Assembly: GCA_016839995.1 (NCBI GenBank)
Contig: JAEOTD010000053.1
Span: 1 to 19,466 of the forward strand
DNA from: Candidatus Hermodarchaeota archaeon
GTDB lineage: Archaea; Asgardarchaeota; Hermodarchaeia; Hermodarchaeales; Hermodarchaeaceae
Reading direction: 5' to 3'
Length of the DNA: 19,466 bases
Position numbers and translations under genes: made by a program. The notes under the pieces are model-generated. The model was not told the DNA's origin, did no database searches, and was given only the letters and a program-made list of their open reading frames with translations. This document shows positions 1 to 7,585 of this stretch, piece after piece; position 1 is the first letter of the stretch; every line of letters starts with the position of its first letter.

Positions 1-1
1 G

Positions 2-703
2 GGCTTCGGAATCATTTGGATTTTCGAATGCCTTTGGCAGGTATTCGAATATCATTCGCGTTGCATGAATGCTCAATCCATTGCTGAAGTCATTCCGCCA
101 TTGGACGGTGTATCCGTCAATTGCTTGCGCGAGGGCATCCATTCCTGAGGAGGCGGTCACTTGTGTCGGCATTGACATAGTTAGTGCAGGGTCTAGAATG
201 GAAATGTAGGGCATTAGCTCTGGGTGAGTCAACTCCATCTTATTCCGATCTTTCGAATCCGTTATGACAGCAGCCCAAGTAGCGTCTGATCCAGTTCCAG
301 ATGTTGTCGGGATGGCAATCAGTGTAGTTTTTGAAACCGAGATGGTTGTTAGGGGCGTAATGTCGATAATGGGATGTTCTGGGTGTTCATTTAGTATTCG
401 AGCCACTTTTGCGACGTCCATCGCTGATCCCCCACCTAAACCAATGATGATATCGGGATCAAAAGTGCGAACTTTTTTCGCACAGACTTGGGTAACCGTG
501 TCAGGAGGTTCTGGAGTTACTCCATCAAAGAAGGCCACTTCCTTTCCACCTTCCTTCAGCTTCTCTAGAACCGTGTCTAAGAATCCTAATTTTGCGATGG
601 TTTTATCAGTCACAACGAATACGCGAGTACCCTCAAGTTCCTTGAGATGATCAAGTGCACCATCACCAAAGACGATGAGTCGAGGAGAACGAAAATACCA
701 CAT
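2..703 (-). CDS. Iron-containing alcohol dehydrogenase, partial (C-terminal part off the left edge)
   Basis: The first 234 residues of a group III (iron-type) NAD(P)-dependent alcohol dehydrogenase, a family that interconverts alcohols and aldehydes or ketones in the cytosol. The start is the ATG at 701-703, with GAGGT at 713-717 on the minus strand as ribosome-binding site. The N-terminal half carries the dinucleotide-binding GGGS (residues 90-93), followed by TTSGTGSD and DPALTMSMP. The metal-site segment reads SSGMDALAQAIDGY: Asp189 is present, but the usual histidine four residues later is Gln193. The helical metal-binding domain with the last two histidines lies outside the window. It runs in the same direction as the SCP2-like gene 131 bp upstream and may be cotranscribed. 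The family is secure; substrate and metal are unknown. Confidence 0.93.
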   Translation of the reverse strand, partial: MWYFRSPRLIVFGDGALDHLKELEGTRVFVVTDKTIAKLGFLDTVLEKLKEGGKEVAFFDGVTPEPPDTVTQVCAKKVRTFDPDIIIGLGGGSAMDVAKVARILNEHPEHPIIDITPLTTISVSKTTLIAIPTTSGTGSDATWAAVITDSKDRNKMELTHPELMPYISILDPALTMSMPTQVTASSGMDALAQAIDGYTVQWRNDFSNGLSIHATRMIFEYLPKAFENPNDSEA

Positions 704-834
704 AGACTAACTACCTCAATTAGCTCATGAAGTGGAGCAAAATTTCTCCATCACGAAACTACATCCATTATTATGTTCCAGTAGAAAAGTGGATAGGATG
801 AGGAGGAGTCAGAAACTTAACCCAAGCCGTTGAC

Positions 835-1242
835 TTAGAATTCGGTTTTAATCATCTGTGCTGTTCTAACCAATTCTTTTGCTGCTCGGGTTGCCCGCAT
901 GACTTTGGCCCGATCACCGGTTAATTTCATCTTCCGTGTTAACAGTGCTTTGATAGGATCCAATCGACCTTCAATAATTTCTTTCCAGTTGGCATATTCA
1001 CCTTCGTATATGAAAGCGGTTTCTTTCGCGTCACGATTTGGAAGCATAGCGTGGTCGCGACACTTTCCATGCCATAGATCCATCCACATAACGATTTCTT
1101 CATCATTTCCACCTTCTTCTGATGGATAAACAATGAAAAGGAAGTCGCCTTCCCATGTTTCTGCAGCTTCTGCGTAGGCTTCGTTTTCATTAAGCGTTAC
1201 GACAAATTGCCCAATCCATTCAGGAGCACCAAATTTTACCAA
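835..1242 (-). CDS. SCP2-like sterol/lipid-carrier domain protein
   Basis: A 135-residue protein made of a single domain. The segment WEGDFLFIVYPSEEG, the central W-rich stretch and the C-terminal KLTGDRAKVMRATRAAKELV resemble the SCP2 sterol-carrier fold, which binds acyl or other hydrophobic ligands in the cytosol. The start is a TTG at 1240-1242; upstream on the minus strand CGGTGA lies a few bases before it, and an in-frame stop just upstream leaves no earlier start. A TATA element on this strand (GATATAAAC, about 1292-1300) is shared with the divergent phosphoesterase gene and would give a leader of roughly 30 bases. The ligand cannot be told from the sequence. Family assignment is moderate, based on motif resemblance only. 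Confidence 0.7.
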   Translation of the reverse strand: MVKFGAPEWIGQFVVTLNENEAYAEAAETWEGDFLFIVYPSEEGGNDEEIVMWMDLWHGKCRDHAMLPNRDAKETAFIYEGEYANWKEIIEGRLDPIKALLTRKMKLTGDRAKVMRATRAAKELVRTAQMIKTEF

Positions 1243-1291
1243 GCGTATTCACCGAGGTTGACTCAAGTTACTTAGAGGGTAATGATTGTGG

Positions 1292-1300
1292 GTTTATATC
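1292..1300. promoter_or_regulatory. Shared bidirectional TATA element
   Basis: The sequence GTTTATATC reads as TTTATAT on the plus strand and GATATAAAC on the minus strand. It sits about 75 bp before the plus-strand phosphoesterase start (1369) and about 50 bp before the minus-strand SCP2-like start (1242), so one box could serve both genes. It lies inside the longest possible phosphoesterase reading frame, which argues for the downstream start. Confidence 0.5.
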
Positions 1301-1368
1301 CTGTGCTTTCGTTCAAAGAATCTTACCCAAACGACTTATTACTAAGTGCCCAGGAAGTTTCACGACAT

Positions 1369-2157
1369 ATGAGTGTGAAAAAAATGGCAAAATATACACT
1401 TGTTCAGATATCTGATTTGCACGTGGGTGAATCAGGCTACCGGAGAGACATGATCGTCACCGCAATTGAAGAAATTAACAAAATGAAACCCAATCTCGTT
1501 ATGATGTGTGGCGATTTGACCTGGAACGGAATTCGTGAGCAATTCCTAGAAGCCCAAGATATGTTACAAAATATTGATGCACCTATCATCTACACCATGG
1601 GCAACCATGATGCTTCTAATGTGGGATATTTAATTTTCGAGGAACTCTTTGGTTCCCGATTTGTTGAACACAAAGACGATACAATCTTTCTTATGGCCGT
1701 GGATAGCTCCGAACCAGATCTAGATACCGGACACATTGGACGCGAAGGTCGCAACTTCATTGACAAAGCCTACTCGAAGGTTGATAAGGAACTCTTGAAG
1801 GTGTTTGCCCTTCACCACCATTTGGTTCCAATACCTCGTTCGGGTCGCGAGAGAGACATTATGGTTGATGCTGGGGACATGCTGGAATTGCTCATGCACA
1901 AGGGCGTGAGTTTAATTCTCAGTGGGCACCGCCATTATCCGTGGGTCTGGCGTTTGGAAAACATGGTGCTCTCCTATTCTGGAACTAGTGGAAGCCCCAG
2001 GCTCCGTGGAAGTCCGTGCCAGAATTACAATATTATCAAAATTGGCAAAAATACAATTGAAATCTCTACTAAGCTTATCGGTGGCCCAGCGCGGCGCCGT
2101 GGACGTTACCATTGGGGTAAACGGGGAATCACATCACGAAGTGAAAATTCAACGTAA
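1369..2157 (+). CDS. Calcineurin-like metallophosphoesterase (CpdA/class III PDE-like)
   Basis: A 262-residue cytosolic metallophosphoesterase. All signature motifs of the two-metal site are visible in order, counted from the chosen ATG: DLH (Asp16, His18), GDL (Asp49), GNHD (Asn79, His80), a histidine cluster near residue 149-151 and GHRH (His187, His189). The layout is that of CpdA-like cyclic-nucleotide or phosphodiester hydrolases; the actual substrate is not determined. The frame is open back to ATG 1282, but a TATA box at 1292-1300 makes that start unlikely. ATG 1369 has AGGAAG upstream, and ATG 1384 (MAKYTLVQISDLH) is an alternative that would shorten the protein by five residues. A basic tail ends the protein. 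It converges on the dehydratase gene, with a 50-bp gap. Confidence 0.9.
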   Translation: MSVKKMAKYTLVQISDLHVGESGYRRDMIVTAIEEINKMKPNLVMMCGDLTWNGIREQFLEAQDMLQNIDAPIIYTMGNHDASNVGYLIFEELFGSRFVEHKDDTIFLMAVDSSEPDLDTGHIGREGRNFIDKAYSKVDKELLKVFALHHHLVPIPRSGRERDIMVDAGDMLELLMHKGVSLILSGHRHYPWVWRLENMVLSYSGTSGSPRLRGSPCQNYNIIKIGKNTIEISTKLIGGPARRRGRYHWGKRGITSRSENST

Positions 2158-2207
2158 CTTGCGATTATTGAAGTGTGGATTTCTCTAGGAACCGAAGAGT
2201 GTTCAAG

Positions 2208-3182
2208 CTAGCTCTGTTGAATTTCTTTCAGAAGCTTTGGATCAATATTGCGTCCACTCGCGATAATCGCTACCATTGCATCCTTCGAAAGTGTAACTCG
2301 GTTTTCGAGGAGAGCTGCAATTCCAACGACTCCAGCTGGTTCAAGAGTTTGCGCTTCATGGTCAAGGGTCCAGCGAATAGCATCTCGAAGTCCATCTTCC
2401 TCAACGAGTACGATTTCATCGACGAACTCTAAAGCTATATCAAGATTCAATTGGCTAGTATTTCCCGCCAAACCATCTGCGATAGTGGGTTCAATGGGTA
2501 CGTGGAAAAGTTGTCGACGATGATAATTTTCATAGAAAGCACGTGTGGCTGTTGTTTGTACTCCAACTACCCGGATGTTTGGGTTGTTAGCCTTTATCCA
2601 CAGAGAAATCCCAGAAATTAATCCCCCACCACCAATAGGCACAATTACGACATCTGCCTTGGGAAAATCCTCGAGAAGTTCATAGCCAACAGTTCCCTGC
2701 CCTGCAATCACTAATGGATCCGCATATGCATGCACAAGTGTCAATTGGTTGTTTTCAGCGTATTTGACACTATACTCTGCAGCGTCATCGTAATTGTCAC
2801 CGTGTTCTAGTATTGTAGCCCCATACTGCTTGCATTTTTTCATCTTTAACGGAGATGCACCATGTGGAACCACTACTGTCGCAGGAATTTTTCGTTGCTG
2901 AGCCGCATATGCAACGGCTAGGGCATGGTTACCAGTAGATGCCGTTACAACACCACGTTCAGCAGTATCAGAGGGAAGTGATGCGATTTTATTGTAAGCC
3001 CCCCGTAGTTTGAAGACGCCGGTTCGCTGTAAGCACTCCCATTTAACCTGAACTGACCTTCCCGATATCGTGGATAGATGAGGAGAAGGTTTCACAGGTG
3101 TTCGAACAATTACGCCATCAAGGCGTTTATGGGCTTGAAGAATCATCTTTGGAGTGACAGGAAGTGAGGTTGATTGATCCAT
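2208..3182 (-). CDS. PLP-dependent threonine/serine dehydratase (fold type II), catalytic domain only
   Basis: A 324-residue enzyme of the threonine dehydratase/serine racemase family, which uses pyridoxal phosphate to deaminate threonine or serine to the 2-oxo acid. Visible motifs are FKLRGA with the PLP lysine at Lys58, STGNHA (82-87) contacting the substrate carboxylate, GGGGLISG (184-191) binding the PLP phosphate, and SGRN (309-312) where relatives usually have SGGN or SGAN. The length and the end just after SGRN show there is no C-terminal ACT regulatory domain, so it resembles catabolic or racemase-type enzymes rather than isoleucine-regulated IlvA. I chose ATG 3180-3182; AGGTG lies 8-9 bases before it. 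A GTG four codons upstream overlaps that ribosome-binding site. Serine racemase activity cannot be excluded. Confidence 0.88.
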   Translation of the reverse strand: MDQSTSLPVTPKMILQAHKRLDGVIVRTPVKPSPHLSTISGRSVQVKWECLQRTGVFKLRGAYNKIASLPSDTAERGVVTASTGNHALAVAYAAQQRKIPATVVVPHGASPLKMKKCKQYGATILEHGDNYDDAAEYSVKYAENNQLTLVHAYADPLVIAGQGTVGYELLEDFPKADVVIVPIGGGGLISGISLWIKANNPNIRVVGVQTTATRAFYENYHRRQLFHVPIEPTIADGLAGNTSQLNLDIALEFVDEIVLVEEDGLRDAIRWTLDHEAQTLEPAGVVGIAALLENRVTLSKDAMVAIIASGRNIDPKLLKEIQQS

Positions 3183-3271
3183 AACACAAAGCACCTGCGC
3201 ATCTTGGATACGATTTGGGCTAGATAATGATTTCTTAGTGGGACTTTTCGCATTCCGCTCGGTTACGATTG

Positions 3272-3279
3272 TTTATAAG
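3272..3279 (+). promoter_or_regulatory. TATA box of the triple zinc-module protein
   Basis: TTTATAAG about 45 bp before the ATG at 3318, predicting transcription from about 3300 and a leader of roughly 18 bases. Confidence 0.55.
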
Positions 3280-3317
3280 TCTGCATTTTCGTTATTGGAG
3301 AACAGAGTGTAATCCGT

Positions 3318-3794
3318 ATGTCACAAGATGAAGTACAACAGAAACTCCATTGTCGACGATGTGGTCGACCACGAATTGTTAGTCGTGTTAGTAAACCCAA
3401 AGCAGACCAAGTCAAATTATATATGAACTGTCCGGTGCACACCAGTGAAGTCGTCTACAAAATGTCTGTAAGTGATTATGAGGAGACTGCTGACCTGATT
3501 CGTGAACATGTCCTTTTGTGCAAGAGATGTGGTCAACCCGTTGACATTGCAGGGCAACGAGGTGGAAAACGCACTACGGCTTTGAGCATTCAGTGTCCAG
3601 AGCACGGCAGTGGTAGTCGAACGGTCAACAACTCGCTCCTCGATCCGATACTCGCAGCTGTACCAGCGAGACCTGCTAGTCAAGCAGTCGCCGCTCAGCC
3701 TGCTAACAGCTCAAAATTCTGTGCCAGTTGTGGATCACCAGTACCAGCGCCAGAAGCAAGATTCTGTCACAATTGTGGCGCATCCTTGGATTAG
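3318..3794 (+). CDS. Small protein with three zinc-binding modules, function unknown
   Basis: A 158-residue soluble protein that I do not recognise as a named family. It has three metal-binding modules. Two are related and unusual: CRRC...CPVH (Cys12, Cys15, Cys38, His41) and CKRC...CPEH (Cys68, Cys71, Cys93, His96), each with a C-x2-C pair followed about 21 residues later by C-P-x-H. After an Ala/Pro/Gln-rich linker (about 110-132) comes a classic compact ribbon with Cys135, Cys138, Cys150 and Cys153 at the very C-terminus. The pattern suggests an internal duplication of a CCCH module plus a C-terminal zinc ribbon, as used for protein or nucleic-acid contacts. No catalytic motif is seen. The ATG has only a weak ribosome-binding site, consistent with the short leader implied by the TATA box at 3272. 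Confidence 0.75.
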   Translation: MSQDEVQQKLHCRRCGRPRIVSRVSKPKADQVKLYMNCPVHTSEVVYKMSVSDYEETADLIREHVLLCKRCGQPVDIAGQRGGKRTTALSIQCPEHGSGSRTVNNSLLDPILAAVPARPASQAVAAQPANSSKFCASCGSPVPAPEARFCHNCGASLD

Positions 3795-3810
3795 ACTCTG
3801 AGTTGTTGGT

Positions 3811-3868
3811 CCTAGCGTCGGAGAAAGAAGAGAATGTTAGGTTTCCTTCGCTAGGTTTGATTCTTTTT
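3811..3868. terminator. Bidirectional hairpin terminator between convergent genes
   Basis: CCTAGCG (3811-3817) pairs perfectly with CGCTAGG (3849-3855), with further inner pairing GGA/TCC. On the plus strand the stem is followed by TTTGATTCTTTTT. The 3' arm contains the stop codon of the minus-strand methyltransferase gene (3851-3853), so the structure would end both convergent transcripts. Confidence 0.55.
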
Positions 3869-4639
3869 AGGCGGATAGATTTTCCGAGCAGAGGTCACAT
3901 ACCCAGTGTGTCCAATCATTCGAGTTGCCGGACGTGTTTTTCCGGGGCGGACAAGTATTTCACGTTCAATGAGTTCACGAGTCATAATCTCAGTGAAATG
4001 AGACTCGTAAAGAGCATCAACGGTGCGTTGTGTTTGTTCAATGGTCGGCGAAAAAGACACGAACCCCCCACCTCCACAGAGGGCAGTATATGCAAGCGGG
4101 ACAACATCCCAGGGAACTGCCATATCTAACACGACCGCATCAACCTCGGTTTCTTCGATTCCTGCGAGAATGTCTTGCTGTTTAATCGTGATGAGATTGG
4201 TTAACCCTGCTTTAGCCAGATTCTTTTGTGCTTCTTTGGCAAAATCCTCTCGAATCTCATAGGAAAAAACATGGCCATTGGGGGCTACATGATATCCCAG
4301 AATGGATGTCAGGGCACCACTTCCCGTTCCAGCTTCAACGACTTTTGACCCAGGTCCGATACCGACTAACAGCAGAATCAATCCTGCATCTTTGGGATAC
4401 ACAATATTGGTTTGACGTCCCATTTTGATTGCCCGATCTCGGGGTAACGGGGGAAGGACAGCAACATATGCCCCAAGGCTCGTAGGAATGAGGCTCCCAT
4501 ACGGTTGACCAATCACTTTGTCAAAGTCTAATATTCCCCGGTGGAGGTGAAAGGATTTGCCTGCCTCGACCCGAAGAAGCCAATGACGCCGGGAATCCAA
4601 GTAAAAAAGAACTGTGTCCCCGTCACGAATCTTTGTCAA
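3851..4639 (-). CDS. trmI: tRNA (adenine-N1)-methyltransferase, TrmI/Trm61 family
   Basis: A 262-residue S-adenosylmethionine-dependent methyltransferase of the TrmI family, which makes m1A58 (in archaea also m1A57) in the T-loop of tRNA. The N-terminal small beta domain (1-70) is followed by RQTNIVYPKDAGLI (75-88), the SAM motif I VVEAGTGSGALT (100-111), the acidic motif YEIRE (127-131), QQD (154-156) and the motif IV region LDMAVPWDV (171-179). This order is typical of TrmI and the length is normal. The start is a TTG at 4637-4639, with GGTGGAT upstream as ribosome-binding site. The TATA-like element at about 4694-4702 lies roughly 60 bp upstream and is shared with the divergent zinc-ribbon operon. 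Confidence 0.92.
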   Translation of the reverse strand: MTKIRDGDTVLFYLDSRRHWLLRVEAGKSFHLHRGILDFDKVIGQPYGSLIPTSLGAYVAVLPPLPRDRAIKMGRQTNIVYPKDAGLILLLVGIGPGSKVVEAGTGSGALTSILGYHVAPNGHVFSYEIREDFAKEAQKNLAKAGLTNLITIKQQDILAGIEETEVDAVVLDMAVPWDVVPLAYTALCGGGGFVSFSPTIEQTQRTVDALYESHFTEIMTRELIEREILVRPGKTRPATRMIGHTGYVTSARKIYPPKKNQT

Positions 4640-4691
4640 GGGTATCCACCAGGTTGCCTTGCGCGCCTCTCCTTTTCAGCCTTCTGCCCGG

Positions 4692-4702
4692 TTATTTAAA
4701 AT
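4692..4702. promoter_or_regulatory. Symmetric TATA element shared by two divergent genes
   Basis: TTATTTAAAAT is nearly palindromic. It would place the plus-strand transcript start near 4724 (leader about 50 bases to GTG 4777) and the minus-strand start near 4672 (leader about 33 bases to TTG 4639). Confidence 0.5.
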
Positions 4703-4763
4703 GCAGTAGGAATTTAGAACACAGAGGAAACTGTTAAAGGTATTCTTTGCAATGTCAGAAAAC

Positions 4764-4769
4764 AGGAGG
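4764..4769 (+). promoter_or_regulatory. Strong ribosome-binding site deciding a GTG start
   Basis: AGGAGG seven bases before GTG 4777. It lies inside the longer TTG-initiated reading frame (from 4747) and fixes the start downstream. Confidence 0.75.
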
Positions 4770-4776
4770 AAGAACA

Positions 4777-5766
4777 GTGGCAACGCAGCCAATTGAAACC
4801 ATGACTGCATTAAAGTGCCAATCCTGTAAAGCGCCTCTCACAGTTAGCCCTGATGACGTAGTCATTGTATGTGGGTACTGTGGGTTTACTTCCACCGTTG
4901 AAGGTGAGAAGATAGAAAATCACTTCGTCTTAGAACCCACCATCGATTCTGGTGAAATCTACGACAAAATCAACGAGTGGGTTGGACGTGGTGGTAAAGC
5001 CCGAGTGACTGAGGCACATCTGCGATTCGTTCCCTTCTGGGTTGAATCAATGCACGCCTATACCTCATATCAGGGGTATAAGAAACACACAGAAACAGAA
5101 TACTATACGGATTCGCAGGGTAAACGTCGTTCTCGTACTAAAATCGAATACGAACCCATTCAAGGGCACTTCGATGAGAATCGTTCGGTAAACGTCCTTT
5201 GTCGACGAGGTGCCACCTTCTACAGCTTAGGCGAATTGGATAAAGCACTTCATGTGACTAAGAGGGGAATCAAACCCTTTGACTACAATGCAATTACTGC
5301 AGTAGAATCAAAACCCCTTTTTCTGAACAGCGAACTCACCGACGCCGATGCTTATGAAATCGCTGAAACCTTTGTAGCCCAAGACCATCGCGGTCGAGCA
5401 GACTCTAGGGCCACAAAAATCTGGGACTGCCATAGTCGGATCAACAAAACCGGCTCATACTTGTTGCATGTCCCACACTGGCTTGTCCGCTACCAATTTG
5501 GTAGTGAGACGTACCGTGTAGGCATCGATGGACATACCAAGAAAATCCTGAAGGGGGAAGTCCCCATTTCAGGAAGTTTTCGTGGTGCCATGTTCATTCT
5601 AAGCATCATAGGTTTTCTCATAGGAACCGTGGGAACCTACTTTGTAGCTCAACTACTCTCACCAGATTACACATTCCTATCCGCCGTATGTATCGTCATC
5701 GGCTTAATTCTTGGAGTATATGGCACCCAGCAAAGCTTCAAGATTAGTACTGAAAAAAGAGAGTGA
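4777..5766 (+). CDS. Zinc-ribbon membrane protein with two C-terminal TM helices, YdjG-like (first of a tandem pair)
   Basis: A 329-residue protein. The N-terminus has a TFIIB-like zinc ribbon (Cys14, Cys17, Cys32, Cys35), followed by a large cytosolic region of about 230 residues rich in aromatic and charged residues. Two transmembrane helices lie at about 271-292 and 299-316, with a short basic tail. Architecture and length resemble Bacillus YdjG, a membrane partner of PspA; this is a comparison of layout, not a database match. The GTG start follows AGGAGG by seven bases. The next gene starts 24 bp downstream and encodes a paralogue with the same layout, so the two form an operon. No enzymatic motif is visible; a membrane-associated scaffold or stress role is an inference. 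Confidence 0.8.
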   Translation: MATQPIETMTALKCQSCKAPLTVSPDDVVIVCGYCGFTSTVEGEKIENHFVLEPTIDSGEIYDKINEWVGRGGKARVTEAHLRFVPFWVESMHAYTSYQGYKKHTETEYYTDSQGKRRSRTKIEYEPIQGHFDENRSVNVLCRRGATFYSLGELDKALHVTKRGIKPFDYNAITAVESKPLFLNSELTDADAYEIAETFVAQDHRGRADSRATKIWDCHSRINKTGSYLLHVPHWLVRYQFGSETYRVGIDGHTKKILKGEVPISGSFRGAMFILSIIGFLIGTVGTYFVAQLLSPDYTFLSAVCIVIGLILGVYGTQQSFKISTEKRE

Positions 5767-5790
5767 TCAAAGAAAGTTAAGGTGAAGAAA

Positions 5791-6783
5791 ATGGCAAAGA
5801 AACATTGTCCAAATTGTGGCGGTGCATTGAACATCCATGCTGATGATGCCATCATCACTTGTTCCTATTGTGGTACATCGTTTACACCTGATGGCGCAAA
5901 GATGAAAGAGCATTATGCTTTAGCTGTGAATTACTCTCAAGGTGATGCACTGGATACTCTCAAAGCATACCTAGTGAAGGTTCCTGGAGTTGCAGATGAC
6001 TTAGCTGAAAAAATCCAATTGAAAGATCTTTCCATGACCTACTATCCCTATTGGACTGTAACTGTCCAAGGTGATGTGGCCTATAAGGGAATCGACCGGA
6101 AAGCCACCTTCCGTGGACAATCTGGTGGACGATATAATAGTATTCACTGGGAATGGGTCGCGGAATCAGGACACCAAGAACAGACACGACAAATCCGTCT
6201 ATATGCTGGACCCAAAGCACGGGCAGAAATTGTCAATTATCCCATTGCAACACGATCCCGGCGATACTTCAACTTTGAAGAGGTTCAACAATATACAGGA
6301 AATGTGTTGTTTTCAAAGGTCTCAGCAGAAACAGCACGACAACAGGCAACTCAAGCTACACGAAACATGATATTTTCGAGAATCAACCGAGAAACCGAAA
6401 AAATTGATGATGCTCGGGAGACTTTCAAAGTCACTGATCAAGCGTATATCCATGTCCCAATCTATCACATCCAATTTACAGTTGGTGGCGGAAAGACTTA
6501 CGAAGCCGCGTTAGATGCCTCTAACGGTCGTGTTCTATTCACCGACATTCCAAAGACGACCAGTTTCAAGGCCAAAACCATGGGTATGTCAGTAATTTGG
6601 TTTGCACTAACTGGTGTAGGTGCATACCTCACATATCTAGCATATAATGGTCAAACCATCCTTGGACTAAACCCAGATTTTCTTTTCTATATGGGAATCG
6701 GTATGGCAATTATCCCACTATTCCTAGCACTACTGACGATTTACTTTGGATCCCGTGGAACAGCAGCTGAAAGAGCACGATAA
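5791..6783 (+). CDS. Zinc-ribbon membrane protein with two C-terminal TM helices (second of the tandem pair)
   Basis: A 330-residue paralogue of the preceding gene. It has an N-terminal ribbon (Cys6, Cys9, Cys24, Cys27), a soluble middle region and two hydrophobic helices at about 265-285 and 297-320, with a short Arg-rich end. Shared features include the ribbon followed by an EHYAL or NHFVL-type segment, an aromatic 'YYPYW' / 'RFVPFW' stretch and a late 'IHVPIYHIQF' / 'LHVPHWLVRYQF' strand, so the two arose by duplication and have diverged widely. The ATG at 5791 follows AAGGTGA by five bases; an in-frame GTG at 5782 falls within that ribosome-binding site and is not used here. Function unknown; see the YdjG/YdjI comparison in the findings. 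Confidence 0.8.
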   Translation: MAKKHCPNCGGALNIHADDAIITCSYCGTSFTPDGAKMKEHYALAVNYSQGDALDTLKAYLVKVPGVADDLAEKIQLKDLSMTYYPYWTVTVQGDVAYKGIDRKATFRGQSGGRYNSIHWEWVAESGHQEQTRQIRLYAGPKARAEIVNYPIATRSRRYFNFEEVQQYTGNVLFSKVSAETARQQATQATRNMIFSRINRETEKIDDARETFKVTDQAYIHVPIYHIQFTVGGGKTYEAALDASNGRVLFTDIPKTTSFKAKTMGMSVIWFALTGVGAYLTYLAYNGQTILGLNPDFLFYMGIGMAIIPLFLALLTIYFGSRGTAAERAR

Positions 6784-6897
6784 ACCCTGAAACATAGCAT
6801 ATGATGATAGTTCAAGTCTACTAGCTGTTAGAGTGGAAACTACGCCAATTTCGTCCATTGAATAGGTTTCGAAGATGATTCGGCTAAACTGGCGAGA

Positions 6898-6905
6898 TTT
6901 TATAA
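6898..6905 (+). promoter_or_regulatory. TATA box of the helical-protein gene
   Basis: TTTATAAG about 52 bp before the TTG start at 6950, predicting a transcript start near 6926-6930. It gives this gene its own promoter, separate from the zinc-ribbon pair upstream. Confidence 0.55.
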
Positions 6906-6938
6906 GGTCTCGACCCAATGCCTAAATAGCGACCATCG

Positions 6939-6946
6939 AGGTGATC
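6939..6946 (+). promoter_or_regulatory. Consensus archaeal ribosome-binding site deciding a TTG start
   Basis: AGGTGATC, complementary to the 3' end of archaeal 16S rRNA. It covers an in-frame GTG at 6941, so that GTG is part of the site and the TTG at 6950 is the better start. Confidence 0.65.
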
Positions 6947-6949
6947 TCC

Positions 6950-7495
6950 TTGGGAGATGATGATAAACCATCCATTATGGAAAAAGTCGATGACGAACGC
7001 ACCCTGACACAAAAAATCATGAAATTAATACCCGGTTGGCGGGGATACCGAATCAAAGAAGAACGTCGAAACGCCGACCGCATCCTTCGCGACCAAATCG
7101 TTACCCGTCTACGCCAAAGCGCAGAGAAAATCCAAGACATCCGAGCCGCTATTGTCGAAGCGGAAATTGAAGAATCCTACAGAGCTGTTGACTCACTTAT
7201 GAGTCGAACCGAGAAACTCATCAGCCGAGTTGAACATGCTGATTATGGGTATCGTCCCTTCTTTGATGCCATCAAAATCAAAGAAGATGACCTAGAGAAC
7301 ATGCTACGATATGACAGTTGGTTTGCAGAGCAGGTCCAAGCTTTCGACACTGCTTGTGATGATGTCTTGATGTTGATTGAAGAGGATCCCGATGAAGCTG
7401 TAGGTCACATCAAGGATCTCCGCAAAACAGCTTTTAGAATGAACCGTAAGTGGAAGGAACGAGAACAAGTCATCATGGGCATTGAGGTCGTTTAA
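6950..7495 (+). CDS. Helical cytosolic protein of unknown function
   Basis: A 181-residue charged, almost entirely alpha-helical protein without membrane segments or cysteine motifs (a single Cys136). A conserved-looking block, LIPGWRGYRIKEERRNADR, sits at about 26-44. Long amphipathic stretches follow at 35-97 and 105-181, with a DYGYRPFFD turn between them. I cannot name the family. Small helical proteins of this look occur near SPFH and zinc-ribbon membrane genes, and here it follows the zinc-ribbon pair by 166 bp and is on the same strand as the SPFH gene at 10041. A part in the same membrane-associated module is an inference. The TTG start is chosen from the AGGTGATC site; ATG 6977 is the alternative. 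Confidence 0.7.
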   Translation: MGDDDKPSIMEKVDDERTLTQKIMKLIPGWRGYRIKEERRNADRILRDQIVTRLRQSAEKIQDIRAAIVEAEIEESYRAVDSLMSRTEKLISRVEHADYGYRPFFDAIKIKEDDLENMLRYDSWFAEQVQAFDTACDDVLMLIEEDPDEAVGHIKDLRKTAFRMNRKWKEREQVIMGIEVV

Positions 7496-7523
7496 ACCAG
7501 ACACCCTCCTTGTCTTAAGATTG

Positions 7524-7549
7524 TCTCCTTCCCTCTTTTTCTCTTTTTT
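7524..7549 (+). terminator. Pyrimidine-rich archaeal termination tract
   Basis: A run of T-rich sequence with TTCCCTCTTTTTCTCTTTTTT, 29 bp after the stop of the helical-protein gene and between convergent genes. No strong hairpin precedes it. A nearly identical TTCCCTCTTTTTCT tract follows the SPFH gene. Confidence 0.5.
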
Positions 7550-7585
7550 AACTACAGAGTCAAGAATAGGCTAGAAACACGGGTA

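Noticed and set aside
264..650. Plus-strand open frame of 128 codons
   Set aside because: Opposite strand of the alcohol dehydrogenase gene, whose motifs are clear. The translated plus-strand product has no recognisable domain.
1282..1368. N-terminal extension of the phosphoesterase
   Set aside because: It contains the TATA box, and its residues do not resemble the start of the family.
4777..6783. Zinc-ribbon pair as transcription factors (TFIIB-like)
   Set aside because: Only the ribbon is TFIIB-like. There are no cyclin repeats, and both proteins end in two membrane helices.
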